Shown: positions 41,223 to 49,616 of the stretch, one piece after another
Layout: the number at the start of each line of letters is the position of its first letter
Position numbering within the stretch: position 1 is the first letter of the stretch
Program-made: the position numbers and the translations under genes
Source of the DNA: Bacillota bacterium
GTDB lineage: Bacteria > Bacillota > Clostridia > Caldicoprobacterales > DTU083
NCBI GenBank assembly: GCA_029549985.1
Contig: JAKPIB010000015.1
Coordinates: forward strand, 1-64,000
Direction: 5' to 3'
DNA length: 64,000 nt
Notes under the pieces: model-generated
What the model saw: the letters and a program-made list of their open reading frames with translations, nothing else
What the model was told of the DNA's origin: nothing
The model's database searches: none

Positions 41223-42232
41223 CCGGTATAGACTTATATATGGGGATCGATGTGGGTTCGGTCAGCGTCAATATCGTGCTGATCGATGAAAAATACAACC
41301 TGCTGGAGAAGCTCTATCTGCGGACCCAGGGCAGGCCGATCAGGATTTTGAAGGAAGGGCTGGAGGAGATCCACCAAGCCCTGCCTCTGCATTCCAGGAT
41401 CGCAGGCGTCGGGACTACCGGAAGCGGGCGGGAACTGGCCAACGCCATAGTATCTGCGGATGTAGTGAAAAATGAAATAACGGCACACGGGACCGCAGTA
41501 CTGCATTACATACCGGATGCCCAGACCATACTGGAGATCGGCGGCCAGGACAGTAAAATAATCCTGCTTAGAAACGGTGTCGTATCAGATTTTGCTATGA
41601 ACACCGTTTGTGCAGCCGGTACCGGCTCATTTTTGGACCGGCAGGCCGAAAGGCTGGGAGTCCCGATCCAGGAGTTCGGGGCCCTGGCCCTCAGATCCGC
41701 TACCCCTGTTCGGATCGCAGGCCGTTGCGCCGTGTTTGCCGAGTCCGACATGATACACAAGCAACAGATGGGCTGCAGTTGTGAAGATATAATCAAGGGG
41801 CTCTGTGACGCCCTGGTAAGAAACTATCTCAACAATGTGGGGAAGGGCAAGGAGATACTCCCCAGGATCGTGTTTCAGGGCGGAGTCGCCGCCAACGTTG
41901 GTATTGTCAAGGCCTTTGAGGAGGCCCTTGATCAGCCGGTCATAGTCCCTGAGCATTTTGATGTCATGGGCGCGATAGGTGCCGGGATCCTGGCCCACAG
42001 GAAAACCTCACGAACCGGTGACACTCGATTCTGCGGATTCAACTCACTTAGAGGGGATTTTGCGGCCCGGACCTTTGAATGCAAAGGCTGCACAAACCTT
42101 TGTGAGATAGTGGAAATCTTGTCCGATGGCAAATTGAGAGCAAGGTGGGGAGGCCGCTGCGGCAAGTGGTCGGTGGCTGCAGGCGATGAAACCGGAAGCT
42201 TAAGTGTGGCCCAGGGAAGTCCTTCTGCATAG
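41219..42232 (+). CDS. 2-hydroxyacyl-CoA dehydratase activase-type ATPase
   Basis: 337 residues of the BcrAD/BadFG ASKHA ATPase family, which drive electrons to low potential with ATP. GIDVGSVSVNIV near residue 9, GGQDSKII near 107, and the single-cluster ligands C131 (VCAAGTGS) and C170 (GRCAVFAESD), 39 apart as in HgdC. After about residue 275 comes an extra Cys-rich tail (TFECKGCTNLCEI, GGRCGKW) which in the fused relatives links the activase to DUF2229. Thus this looks like a natural three-way split of the large fused protein. ATGA overlap with the preceding gene shows tight coupling. Confidence 0.88.
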   Translation: MTGIDLYMGIDVGSVSVNIVLIDEKYNLLEKLYLRTQGRPIRILKEGLEEIHQALPLHSRIAGVGTTGSGRELANAIVSADVVKNEITAHGTAVLHYIPDAQTILEIGGQDSKIILLRNGVVSDFAMNTVCAAGTGSFLDRQAERLGVPIQEFGALALRSATPVRIAGRCAVFAESDMIHKQQMGCSCEDIIKGLCDALVRNYLNNVGKGKEILPRIVFQGGVAANVGIVKAFEEALDQPVIVPEHFDVMGAIGAGILAHRKTSRTGDTRFCGFNSLRGDFAARTFECKGCTNLCEIVEILSDGKLRARWGGRCGKWSVAAGDETGSLSVAQGSPSA

Positions 42233-42291
42233 AACAGGCAAGGGTATGAGATACTATTTGCAGGTGAAATATCCCATGGGAGGCATACGGC

Positions 42292-42498
42292 ATGGATAAG
42301 AACCGGACCGACAGTCCAGAATACATGGTGAATGCAGCATACGTATGCGATAAATACTGCTCTAAAACAGCAGCACTGACGACCTTCAGCTATGAAAACG
42401 AGGAAACGGACTGCAGGAACTGCTTTCACTGGAATGACAAGCCGTGCTCATTGTATGCTGAGATGAGCAGCAGGGTAAAAGGCGACATGGAATCATGA
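42292..42498 (+). CDS. Small Cys-rich protein 1, unknown
   Basis: 68 residues, five cysteines (C19, C23, C41, C44, C52) in CxxxC, CxxC, C spacing, suggesting a zinc or Fe-S site. GGGAGG at 42278-42283 gives a proper start at ATG 42292, and its last bases overlap the next ATG, so it is a real gene in the activase operon (59 bases after it). I do not recognise the family. Confidence 0.65.
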   Translation: MDKNRTDSPEYMVNAAYVCDKYCSKTAALTTFSYENEETDCRNCFHWNDKPCSLYAEMSSRVKGDMES

Positions 42499-42746
42499 GC
42501 GGTATCTGCCCGGTGTGCAACGGCCTGTACTCTGATGCCAGGGTATGCTATATATGCGGACTGCCCATGGTCCAGTTGGGCAGGCTGGAGGATCTCAGCG
42601 GACCCTATAGCCCGTATATGGCAGAGGACACCTTTCTCTACAACAATTCACCTGACCTGACGGGGGACAACTGCTGCATACATGTTTATAAATGCGAAGT
42701 GTGCGGTAATATTCGGCATGGATCGATCAGACTGATAACCGTATGA
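42495..42746 (+). CDS. Small zinc-ribbon-like protein 2, unknown
   Basis: 83 residues with three CxxC knuckles: ICPVC (C5, C8), VCYIC (C18, C21) and KCEVC (C67, C70), plus C60-C61. The first two resemble a rubredoxin/zinc-ribbon pair. ATGA overlap with small protein 1. Last gene of the activase operon, before the 6S RNA. Could be a metal- or electron-handling accessory; function unknown. Confidence 0.65.
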   Translation: MSGICPVCNGLYSDARVCYICGLPMVQLGRLEDLSGPYSPYMAEDTFLYNNSPDLTGDNCCIHVYKCEVCGNIRHGSIRLITV

Positions 42747-42778
42747 TAGGTTGAAATTGGTTAATATTATGTATTGAA

Positions 42779-42805
42779 TTGGACACATGATTATATTAAT
42801 ATAAT
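42779..42805 (+). promoter_or_regulatory. Promoter of 6S RNA
   Basis: TATAAT at 42800-42805 with TTGGAC at 42779-42784 (spacer 15; TTGAAT at 42774-42779 would give 20). Start near 42812. Confidence 0.5.
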
Positions 42806-42813
42806 ACTAGAGA

Positions 42814-42990
42814 AAGCATTTGTCCTGGGATGTGCGTTGATCTATTGTTTTTAACCCACAGAACACATACGGGAATCCGGAGTTTGCATGCTGATATCAG
42901 GCCCCGCCTGAGGGGAAGATTGAGGTATGCAACAGGAATCCCACCTGCTGAGAGGCGGGTATTAAAATCATAGGTGGACGGCATCATGGG
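42814..42990 (+). ncRNA. ssrS: 6S RNA (RNA polymerase-sigma70 regulator)
   Basis: About 177 nt with no coding gene. The two ends pair like the closing stem of 6S RNA: 5' TTGTCCTGGGATG (42820-42832) with 3' GGCATCATGGGATAA (42980-42994 region), the same layout as E. coli 6S, whose ends read CTCTGAGATG and GGCATCTCGGAG. The central region contains short hairpins, for example CAGGC/GCCTG and TTTGCATG/GTATGCAA. A promoter lies directly upstream and a strong terminator directly downstream. 6S RNA mimics an open promoter and sequesters the housekeeping holoenzyme. Exact ends are uncertain. Confidence 0.8.
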
Positions 42991-42991
42991 A

Positions 42992-43026
42992 TAATAAGCC
43001 CTCAATAGAGCGTTGAGGGCTTATTA
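42992..43026. terminator. Terminator of 6S RNA
   Basis: Fourteen-base-pair perfect stem TAATAAGCCCTCAA (42992-43005 with 43013-43026), seven-base loop, works on both strands. Confidence 0.85.
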
Positions 43027-43069
43027 TAAGAAAATCGACCGATTATTATAGCAACCTTAAAAAATACGG

Positions 43070-43097
43070 TTGACAATCGTAATAAAAATGTTATAAT
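43070..43097 (+). promoter_or_regulatory. Promoter of the tRNA-Gln/tRNA-Glu unit
   Basis: TTGACA at 43070-43075 and TATAAT at 43092-43097, both perfect consensus, spacer 16; 20 bases before tRNA-Gln. Confidence 0.9.
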
Positions 43098-43117
43098 AAA
43101 ATTCGTCACAAAAATGA

Positions 43118-43191
43118 TGCGGAATGGTGTAACGGTAGCACATGTGACTCTGACTCACAGTGTCTGGGTTCGAATCCTAGTTCCGCAGCCA
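43118..43191 (+). tRNA. tRNA-Gln (anticodon CTG)
   Basis: 74-nt cloverleaf with encoded CCA. Acceptor TGCGGAA pairs with TTCCGCA; anticodon stem TGTGA/TCACA, loop CTCTGAC, anticodon CTG; T arm CTGGG-TTCGAAT-CCTAG. Confidence 0.95.
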
Positions 43192-43195
43192 TCAT

Positions 43196-43270
43196 GCTCC
43201 CATGGTCAAGTGGTCAAGACACCGCCCTCTCACGGCGGTAACAGGGGTTCGAATCCCCTTGGGAGTGCCA
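43196..43270 (+). tRNA. tRNA-Glu (anticodon CTC)
   Basis: 75-nt cloverleaf with encoded CCA. Acceptor GCTCCCA pairs with TGGGAGT (first pair G-U); anticodon stem CCGCC/GGCGG, loop CTCTCAC, anticodon CTC; T arm AGGGG-TTCGAAT-CCCCT. Four bases after tRNA-Gln. Confidence 0.95.
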
Positions 43271-43274
43271 TTGT

Positions 43275-43313
43275 ATCCACAAAACAGGTTTTCGTTTTGT
43301 GGATATTTTTTTT
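43275..43313 (+). terminator. Terminator of the tRNA-Gln/Glu unit
   Basis: Eleven-base-pair stem ATCCACAAAAC/GTTTTGTGGAT (43275-43285 with 43294-43304) followed by eight or more T. Confidence 0.92.
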
Positions 43314-43405
43314 ATAATGCATTAAAATACTAAATATAATATAATTAACATGCAATGCTTGTTCCTGCTTGTATTTCATATTTGATACAGAAGGGAAATC
43401 CTGGT

Positions 43406-44887
43406 GTGAGACTCGCGGATTTAGTGATCGGTCTGGAAGCAATCAAGATCCATGGTAGACTGAACAGAGATATAAAAGGGATATCCTATAATTCCAAACA
43501 TACAGAAAAAGACTATATCTTTGTCGCCATTGAAGGCCTGAAGCATGACGGTCATCAGTATATCGATGACGCTCTGAGCAGAGGTGCCAGTACATTGGTG
43601 GTCAGCAAGGATCCCGATATACTGCCGGATGGCGCAACGGTGATAAGAGTAGCAGATACCAGGCTGGCTTTGAGCAGGCTTTCTGCTTCCTATTATGGTT
43701 CGCCGTCAAAGAGCTTTGACTTGATCGGTGTTACAGGCACCAATGGAAAGACCACCACAGCATATCTGGTGAAATCGATACTGGAAAGCTCACATATCAG
43801 AACCGGGCTTATAGGCTCGTTGGGTCTATATATTGATGATCATTTTGAAAGCACTTCTCATACGACTCCTGAATCGCTGGAGCTGCAGCAAATGTTCAGG
43901 AGAATGGCTGATGTTGGTGTAAAAGCATGTGTGATGGAGGTATCATCCCATTCGATCGAACTGGAGAGGATCAATGACTGCGACTTCGATACGGGCATTT
44001 TTACCAACCTGACTCATGAGCATTTAGACTTCCATAAAACCATGGAACACTACTATGAAGTGAAAAGAAAGCTGTTTTTCAGCACGAAAAGAACCAACAT
44101 AGTAAATATCGATGATCAGTTTGGCCGGCGGCTGGCCAATGAACTGTTGGAGGCAAAGCGGCCTATTATATCCTATGGGATCTATAATAAGGCCGATGTT
44201 CATGCCAGGGATATCCTCATTAAGGACGGAGGGAGCAGCTTTACCCTGGTATCGCCTGCAGGTACCATAGAGATAACCTCTGCCCTCCCGGGCAAGTACA
44301 ATGTATACAACAGCCTGGCAGCAGCTGCATGCTGCCTGGAGCTGGGCATCGGCCTGGAAACGGTCAGACAGGGACTGGAAGCTGTCAAGGGTATCCCTGG
44401 CAGATTTGAAAGGATAAATATCAGGGACAACATAAATGTTATAATTGACTACGCCCATACGCCTGATGGCTTCGTACAGCTCCTGGAGACGGTAAAAAGC
44501 TTTGCGAGGGGCAGGATCATAATAGTATTCGGCTGCGTTGGCGAGAGGGACCGGAGCAAGCGAAGCGTTATGGGAAGGATAGCGGCTGAGTACTGCGATT
44601 TGAGCATATTGACTACGGACAACTGCCGCCTGGAAGACCCGGGCGATATAATTGAGGAGATCAAGCAAGGGATCCCTCATACTGCCAATAATATCGAGAT
44701 TTTGGACAGGGCAGAGGCGATAAGATACGCTATCCTGAACAGCAGGGAAAACGACACGATCCTGATTACCGGCAAAGGGCATGAACACAGGCAGATAATT
44801 AACGAAGAGGCATTCTATTTCAATGAAACAGAGATCGTGGAACAAGCCCGGGATGAGCTATTGAAAATGGTCGGCATGACAGTCTAG
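43406..44887 (+). CDS. murE: MurE-type UDP-MurNAc-tripeptide ligase
   Basis: 493 residues from GTG 43406 (product opens MRLADLVIGLEAIKIHG, as MurE does); the upstream frame to 43355 has no family character. The ribosome site AAGGGA is weak and rather distant. Mur-ligase ATP site GTNGKTTTAY near 114, the LTHEHLDFH block near 212 and the C-terminal domain are present. The amino-acid recognition motif reads DNCR (D405-N-C-R408) instead of the usual DNPR of meso-diaminopimelate-adding enzymes; the Arg that contacts diaminopimelate is kept. It is not in a division/wall cluster, so it may be a second MurE paralogue. Whether it is the main ligase cannot be judged from this window. Confidence 0.87.
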   Translation: MRLADLVIGLEAIKIHGRLNRDIKGISYNSKHTEKDYIFVAIEGLKHDGHQYIDDALSRGASTLVVSKDPDILPDGATVIRVADTRLALSRLSASYYGSPSKSFDLIGVTGTNGKTTTAYLVKSILESSHIRTGLIGSLGLYIDDHFESTSHTTPESLELQQMFRRMADVGVKACVMEVSSHSIELERINDCDFDTGIFTNLTHEHLDFHKTMEHYYEVKRKLFFSTKRTNIVNIDDQFGRRLANELLEAKRPIISYGIYNKADVHARDILIKDGGSSFTLVSPAGTIEITSALPGKYNVYNSLAAAACCLELGIGLETVRQGLEAVKGIPGRFERINIRDNINVIIDYAHTPDGFVQLLETVKSFARGRIIIVFGCVGERDRSKRSVMGRIAAEYCDLSILTTDNCRLEDPGDIIEEIKQGIPHTANNIEILDRAEAIRYAILNSRENDTILITGKGHEHRQIINEEAFYFNETEIVEQARDELLKMVGMTV

Positions 44888-44947
44888 TTTGACTGTCCTT
44901 GTAAACAAGTGTAAAATATATGCAGTAAGGGAGATGGAGGTTTGGGT

Positions 44948-46105
44948 ATGGACAAGGTACGGATCGGGATCATAGGGATCGGCAGCATGGGCAGCATGCA
45001 TGCGGCATACATATCAAAGGGTGACATACCGAACGCCGAGCTGACTGCCGTATGTGACATTGATCCTGAAAGGCTAAAATGGGCCAGATCAGCTCTCGGG
45101 GACAAGATAAGGCTTTTTGATGACAGCAAGGCCTTTTTCGATTCACATGCTATGGACGCGGTCATGATCGCTACCCCTCATTATTTCCATCCACCTCTGG
45201 CTATAAAAGCCTTTGAAGCAGGATATCATGTACTCACGGAAAAACCGGCCGGTGTTTATACGAAGCAGGTCCGGGAGATGAACGATGCGGCGGCCAAAAG
45301 CGGCAAGGTTTTTGGCATAATGTTCAATCAACGGACAAATCCCTTGTATCAAAAGGTCAGAGATCTGGTCAAAGCCGGAGAGCTTGGAGAGATAAAGCGG
45401 ACCATCTGGATCATCACCAATTGGTACAGATCTCAGAGCTACTATGATTCTGGCGGCTGGAGAGCCACCTGGGCAGGTGAAGGCGGCGGAGTGCTCCTGA
45501 ACCAGGACCCCCATCAGCTTGACCTGTGGCAGTGGATGTGCGGCATGCCCAAGAGGGTTCGTGCCTTTTGCTCATTCGGCAAGTATCACAACATTGAAGT
45601 CGAAGATGATGTGACAGCCTATGTTGAATATGAAAACGGCGCTACAGGCCTGTTTGTCACATCCACCGGTGAAGCGCCGGGCACGAACAGGTTTGAGATC
45701 TCGGCTGACAGGGGCAAGCTCGTAGTCGAGGACGGGAAACTGACCTTCTGGCGCCTGCGCATCCCCGAGCGCCAGTTCAATGCCGAGTATAAGGGCGGGT
45801 TCGGCGAGCCTGAGTGCTGGAAGTGCGAAATCCCGGTCCACGGCAGCTTTACGGAGCACAGGGGCATTACCTCCAACTGGGTGCAGGCCATCCTCAAGGG
45901 CGCACCACTGCTTGCACCCGGAGTTGAGGGCATCAAGGGCCTTGAGATATCCAATGCCATGCATCTGTCAGCATGGACGGATTCCTGGGTAGACCTGCCC
46001 ATTGATGAGGACCTGTTCTATGAGCTGCTCCAGGAGAGGATCAAATCTTCGACATACAAGAAGCCTGCTGCTTCCGGCATCTTGAACGTGGAAGGCACAT
46101 TCTAG
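44948..46105 (+). CDS. Gfo/Idh/MocA-family oxidoreductase
   Basis: 385 residues from ATG 44948, seven bases behind GGAGG (TTG at 44942 is too close). N-terminal Rossmann domain with GIIGIGSMGSMHA near residue 8, the EKPAG motif near 99 (catalytic-type Lys), and the C-terminal alpha/beta domain with GGGVLLNQDPHQLDLWQW near 182, whose DPHQLD provides the Asp/His often used in catalysis. Such enzymes oxidise or reduce sugars or cyclitols with NAD(P). It starts a three-gene cluster with a sugar isomerase and glycerol kinase. Substrate unknown. Confidence 0.9.
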   Translation: MDKVRIGIIGIGSMGSMHAAYISKGDIPNAELTAVCDIDPERLKWARSALGDKIRLFDDSKAFFDSHAMDAVMIATPHYFHPPLAIKAFEAGYHVLTEKPAGVYTKQVREMNDAAAKSGKVFGIMFNQRTNPLYQKVRDLVKAGELGEIKRTIWIITNWYRSQSYYDSGGWRATWAGEGGGVLLNQDPHQLDLWQWMCGMPKRVRAFCSFGKYHNIEVEDDVTAYVEYENGATGLFVTSTGEAPGTNRFEISADRGKLVVEDGKLTFWRLRIPERQFNAEYKGGFGEPECWKCEIPVHGSFTEHRGITSNWVQAILKGAPLLAPGVEGIKGLEISNAMHLSAWTDSWVDLPIDEDLFYELLQERIKSSTYKKPAASGILNVEGTF

Positions 46106-46146
46106 CAGTATGCTTAGAATAATATTTTGAGTGAGGTGGTTGCGAA

Positions 46147-46920
46147 ATGGAAAACCTGAAAATTGCTGCCCAAATGTATACTGTGCGCGAGTTCATCCAG
46201 ACACCCGAGGGTATTCGTGAAAGCCTGAAGAAAATCAAAGAGGCAGGCTATGACGCGGTACAGACCTCAGGGCTGGGACCCATCGGCGACCATGAGCTGA
46301 AAACCATGGTCGACGAGCTTGGCTTGACGATATGCGCGACTCACGTGGGATATGAAGATTTAAAAGACAGGATGGATGCAGTGATAGCCCAGCACAAGCT
46401 TTGGGACTGCAAGTATGTGGGGCTTGGGTACATGCCATTCGAGTTCAAGGACAGCGCCGAAGGCTTTAAAACCTTTGCCAGGGAAGCATCCCGGTTTGCA
46501 AAGGTACTCAATGAAGCAGGCCTTAAGTTCATCTACCACAACCACAGCTTTGAGTTCGTAAAGTTCGACGGTGTATGCGGCATGGACATCCTTCTCAATG
46601 AATGCGCACCCGAGGTAGGCTTTGAAATAGACACCTTTTGGGTCCAGCACGGCGGCGCTGATCCGATCCAGTGGATCAGGAAGGTCAAAGGCCGCATGGA
46701 TGTAGTGCATTTTAAGGATATGGTCGTTGAAAAGGCTGACAAATGGGTAGCCCAGGCCATGGCTGAAGTTGGTGAAGGCAACCTTAACTGGCAGGGCATT
46801 ATCGAAGCCTGCAGGGAGACCGGTGTCAAATGGGCAGCGGTGGAGCAGGATGTATGCAAGCGTGACCCCTTCGAAAGTCTGGCAATAAGCAGACAAAATC
46901 TCAGGAAGATGGGCCTGTAG
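46147..46920 (+). CDS. Sugar phosphate isomerase/epimerase, xylose isomerase-like TIM barrel
   Basis: 257 residues of the AP-endonuclease-2 / xylose isomerase-like TIM barrel superfamily. Metal ligands of the family are seen: YHNHSFEF near 137, EIDTFW near 161, and DVVHFKDM near 188, plus the late AAVEQD. Such proteins act as isomerases, epimerases or 3-keto-sugar lyases, often next to Gfo/Idh dehydrogenases as here (41 bases after it). ATG is behind GAGGTGG. Substrate unknown. Confidence 0.85.
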   Translation: MENLKIAAQMYTVREFIQTPEGIRESLKKIKEAGYDAVQTSGLGPIGDHELKTMVDELGLTICATHVGYEDLKDRMDAVIAQHKLWDCKYVGLGYMPFEFKDSAEGFKTFAREASRFAKVLNEAGLKFIYHNHSFEFVKFDGVCGMDILLNECAPEVGFEIDTFWVQHGGADPIQWIRKVKGRMDVVHFKDMVVEKADKWVAQAMAEVGEGNLNWQGIIEACRETGVKWAAVEQDVCKRDPFESLAISRQNLRKMGL

Positions 46921-46968
46921 AGGATCGCATTACAGGCAGTGTGCAAGCAATGGTTTGGGGGTGCCATA

Positions 46969-48462
46969 TTGGAAAAGTACGTTCTTGCACTGGATCAGGG
47001 GACTACTAGCTGCAGGGCTGTTTTATACGACCGGCAGGGCAGGATTGCAGGCTCTAAGGCAAAGGAGTTCAGGCAGATATACCCGAAGCCGGGCTGGGTC
47101 GAACATGACCCGGAGGAGATATGGGAGTGCCAGCTGGGTGTCATGCGCAGCCTCCTGAAGGAGAAGGACATACCTGCTGAGCATATAGAAGCGATCGGGA
47201 TAACCAACCAGAGGGAAACTGTCGTTGTATGGGAGAAAGCCACAGGCAGGCCTGTGACAAATGCCATCGTATGGCAATGCCGCAGGACAGCATCGATCTG
47301 CGAAGAGCTCAAGCAGCAGGGTCTGGCTGATATGATACATAAAAAGACGGGCCTTGTCATAGATGCTTACTTCTCAGGCACAAAGCTAAAATGGATACTT
47401 GATGAGAACCCCGGTTTGAGGCAGAGGGCCTATAAAGGGGAGATACTGGCGGGCACCATCGACACATGGCTTATTTGGAACCTGACAGGCGGCGCAAGCC
47501 ATGTGACAGACTATTCCAATGCATCGAGAACGATGCTGTACAATATAAGGGACCTGTGCTGGGATGAAGACCTGCTCCGCATCCTTGACATCCCGGCGGC
47601 CATCCTGCCTCAGGTAAAGCCCTCGAGCGGCTTGCTGGGCGTGCTGGATCCGGGGATCCTGGGGGCAGAGATCCCGATCACCGGAGTTGCAGGAGATCAG
47701 CAGTCCGCCCTGTTTGGCCAGGCATGCTTCAATAAGGGCGATGTGAAGAATACATATGGCACAGGCTGCTTTTTGCTCATGAACACGGGCAGAGATATCG
47801 TATATTCGTCCCACAACCTGCTTACCACGATAGCATGGGGCTTGGGCGGTAATGTCGAGTATGCCCTTGAAGGCAGCGTATTTGTTGCAGGGGCAGCGGT
47901 ACAATGGCTGAGGGATGAACTCAGGCTTGTCAGGACCGCTGCAGAGACCGAAGCGGCCGCCATATCGGTCGAGGATACCGGGGGTGTATATATGGTGCCT
48001 GCATTTGTCGGGCTGGGTGCACCCTATTGGGATATGTATGCTCAGGGAGCGTTTTTTGGCCTGACGCGCGGGGTGGGCCGGTGCCACCTGATACGGGCGG
48101 TACTGGAGTCCATAGCGTATCAGAGCCGGGATGTGCTGAGTATAATGGAGAAGGACTCCCGCATCAACTTCAAGCAGCTTAAAGCGGATGGAGGCGCTTC
48201 AGCCAATAACTTCCTGATGCAATTCCAATCCGATATACTAGATACGGAAGTCATTCGGCCTGAAAACATAGAGACAACATCGATGGGAGCAGCTTTTCTA
48301 GCCGGACTGGAGACAGGGTTCTGGGAAGACAAGGAAGAAGTCAGAAGCATCTGGAAGGCGGACAAGAGATACAAGCCGGATATGCCTGACGATGTCAGAA
48401 AGAAAAAGCTTGAAGGATGGAAAAGGGCTGTCGAGAGCTGCATAAGCTTCAGACAACCCTAA
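46969..48462 (+). CDS. glpK: Glycerol kinase
   Basis: 497 residues from TTG 46969 (GGGGGTG seven bases upstream; product opens [14 protein letters not shown]); an in-frame start at 46939 would add ten non-family residues. FGGY kinase with the glycerol site NQRET (Arg/Glu near 83), VWQCRRT near 101 and [10 protein letters not shown] near 243. Phosphorylates glycerol to sn-glycerol-3-phosphate. No glpF or glpD is adjacent; it follows a dehydrogenase and an isomerase instead. The motif usually written WQDRRT has Cys in place of Asp here. A related polyol kinase remains possible. Confidence 0.88.
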   Translation: MEKYVLALDQGTTSCRAVLYDRQGRIAGSKAKEFRQIYPKPGWVEHDPEEIWECQLGVMRSLLKEKDIPAEHIEAIGITNQRETVVVWEKATGRPVTNAIVWQCRRTASICEELKQQGLADMIHKKTGLVIDAYFSGTKLKWILDENPGLRQRAYKGEILAGTIDTWLIWNLTGGASHVTDYSNASRTMLYNIRDLCWDEDLLRILDIPAAILPQVKPSSGLLGVLDPGILGAEIPITGVAGDQQSALFGQACFNKGDVKNTYGTGCFLLMNTGRDIVYSSHNLLTTIAWGLGGNVEYALEGSVFVAGAAVQWLRDELRLVRTAAETEAAAISVEDTGGVYMVPAFVGLGAPYWDMYAQGAFFGLTRGVGRCHLIRAVLESIAYQSRDVLSIMEKDSRINFKQLKADGGASANNFLMQFQSDILDTEVIRPENIETTSMGAAFLAGLETGFWEDKEEVRSIWKADKRYKPDMPDDVRKKKLEGWKRAVESCISFRQP

Positions 48463-48480
48463 ATGCGCTTCGGTATCCGA

Positions 48481-49416
48481 TCATTTGATCTGGTCCAGAT
48501 TTTTAAGGAGGATCTGGCCTTTGAGCTGGGCCAGGCTGATTTTCTCATTATCAACAACATATGCAAAATCCTGGATTGCTGCATCGATTTTCTTGTTCAA
48601 CGCTTCATCCTTTTTCTGCATACGGGCCTTGGCAGTCTGCCAGGCCTTTCTTATATCCACTATCAGGGCTTTTGCTTCAGGCCAGTTGTCCTGCTGGCCA
48701 TATAAAAGTATCTGCCTGGTCAGGAACCTCATCTTTTTGATTTCCGGCGGCTGCTTGTGCTTATACAAGTTCAAAAATTCCGGGAAGTATGAATATAGCT
48801 CGTTGGCAGATGTCAGGGTCTCTTCTTCGACGCGTGACATTATATGCTCCGTCAGGGTATTGAGCTGATCCTCAAAGCCGGAGATGTCTTCCGGTGAAAC
48901 CCCCTCCACTATCGCATCCGGTTCGAAACTGTTCCATGCGGAGTGGATGGATTCAATGGACTTTTCGATCTGGTTCCAGTTCAGTAAAGGCGTTTTTGGC
49001 TGCTGTGTCTGTCGCTCCTGCTTCTGTTGGCCCTTTTCTCCTTGCTGCTTCTGGTCTTGCTCCTCCTGTCCCTGGCCCTGCTGATTCTGGCCCTGCTGAT
49101 TCTGGCCCTGATCATTCTGCTCTTGCTGTTCATTTTGTCGGACGAGGCCGCCTTGTTTTTGTTCACCTTCAGGTTCTGAAGGCTTCATCTGCTCACGCTG
49201 CAGTTTTTCTCTTTCTTTCCTGACATCCTCGATAGACTTGATGATCTTTTCGGTTTCCTGTTCCATAAGGGTAAGGGACTTTGGCGGCTCCTTTTTCCCG
49301 TCGGTCTGAGCACTTTTTTGTTCAGGCCGTTTGAAAAGGCTACAGCTTGATATAATTACGCATAATGATATCATTAAAGCAATGCATTTTGCTGTCATGC
49401 ATAGCCGTCGATTCAT
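48481..49416 (-). CDS. Gln-rich lipoprotein, unknown function
   Basis: 311 residues from ATG 49416, behind AGAGGTGAT on the minus strand. Signal peptide with lipobox IISSC (Cys near 25). Then a charged helical stretch, a low-complexity segment rich in Gln, Asn, Gly and Glu (about 85-140) containing tandem QNQQG units, and a helical C-terminal half (about 150-311) with several TPR-like or spectrin-like amphipathic helices. Probably exposed on the outer face of the membrane, with the Gln-rich part as a flexible spacer through the wall. No family recognised. Confidence 0.7.
   Translation of the reverse strand: MNRRLCMTAKCIALMISLCVIISSCSLFKRPEQKSAQTDGKKEPPKSLTLMEQETEKIIKSIEDVRKEREKLQREQMKPSEPEGEQKQGGLVRQNEQQEQNDQGQNQQGQNQQGQGQEEQDQKQQGEKGQQKQERQTQQPKTPLLNWNQIEKSIESIHSAWNSFEPDAIVEGVSPEDISGFEDQLNTLTEHIMSRVEEETLTSANELYSYFPEFLNLYKHKQPPEIKKMRFLTRQILLYGQQDNWPEAKALIVDIRKAWQTAKARMQKKDEALNKKIDAAIQDFAYVVDNEKISLAQLKGQILLKNLDQIK
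49072..49116. repeat. 15-bp tandem repeat in the Gln-rich lipoprotein gene
   Basis: Three head-to-tail copies of CTGGCCCTGCTGATT (49072-49086, 49087-49101, and 49102-49116 with changes), encoding QNQQG units on the minus strand. Such a repeat can change copy number by slippage. Confidence 0.85.
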
Positions 49417-49616
49417 GCGGATCACCTCTGAAATATTATGCCCGTCGTAACTGCATTAATTCAGACCGGCTGCCGATAGAACCTGCATATTTGCGAGTTT
49501 TCGTATGCTTTTACCAAAGTGCTTTATTAGTGCTTAAATTTGTAATATAATAGTCTTGTAAAAGTATGCATCAGTCAACAGATTCAATTATTTACATGCA
49601 TGTAGGGGGCATTCAA

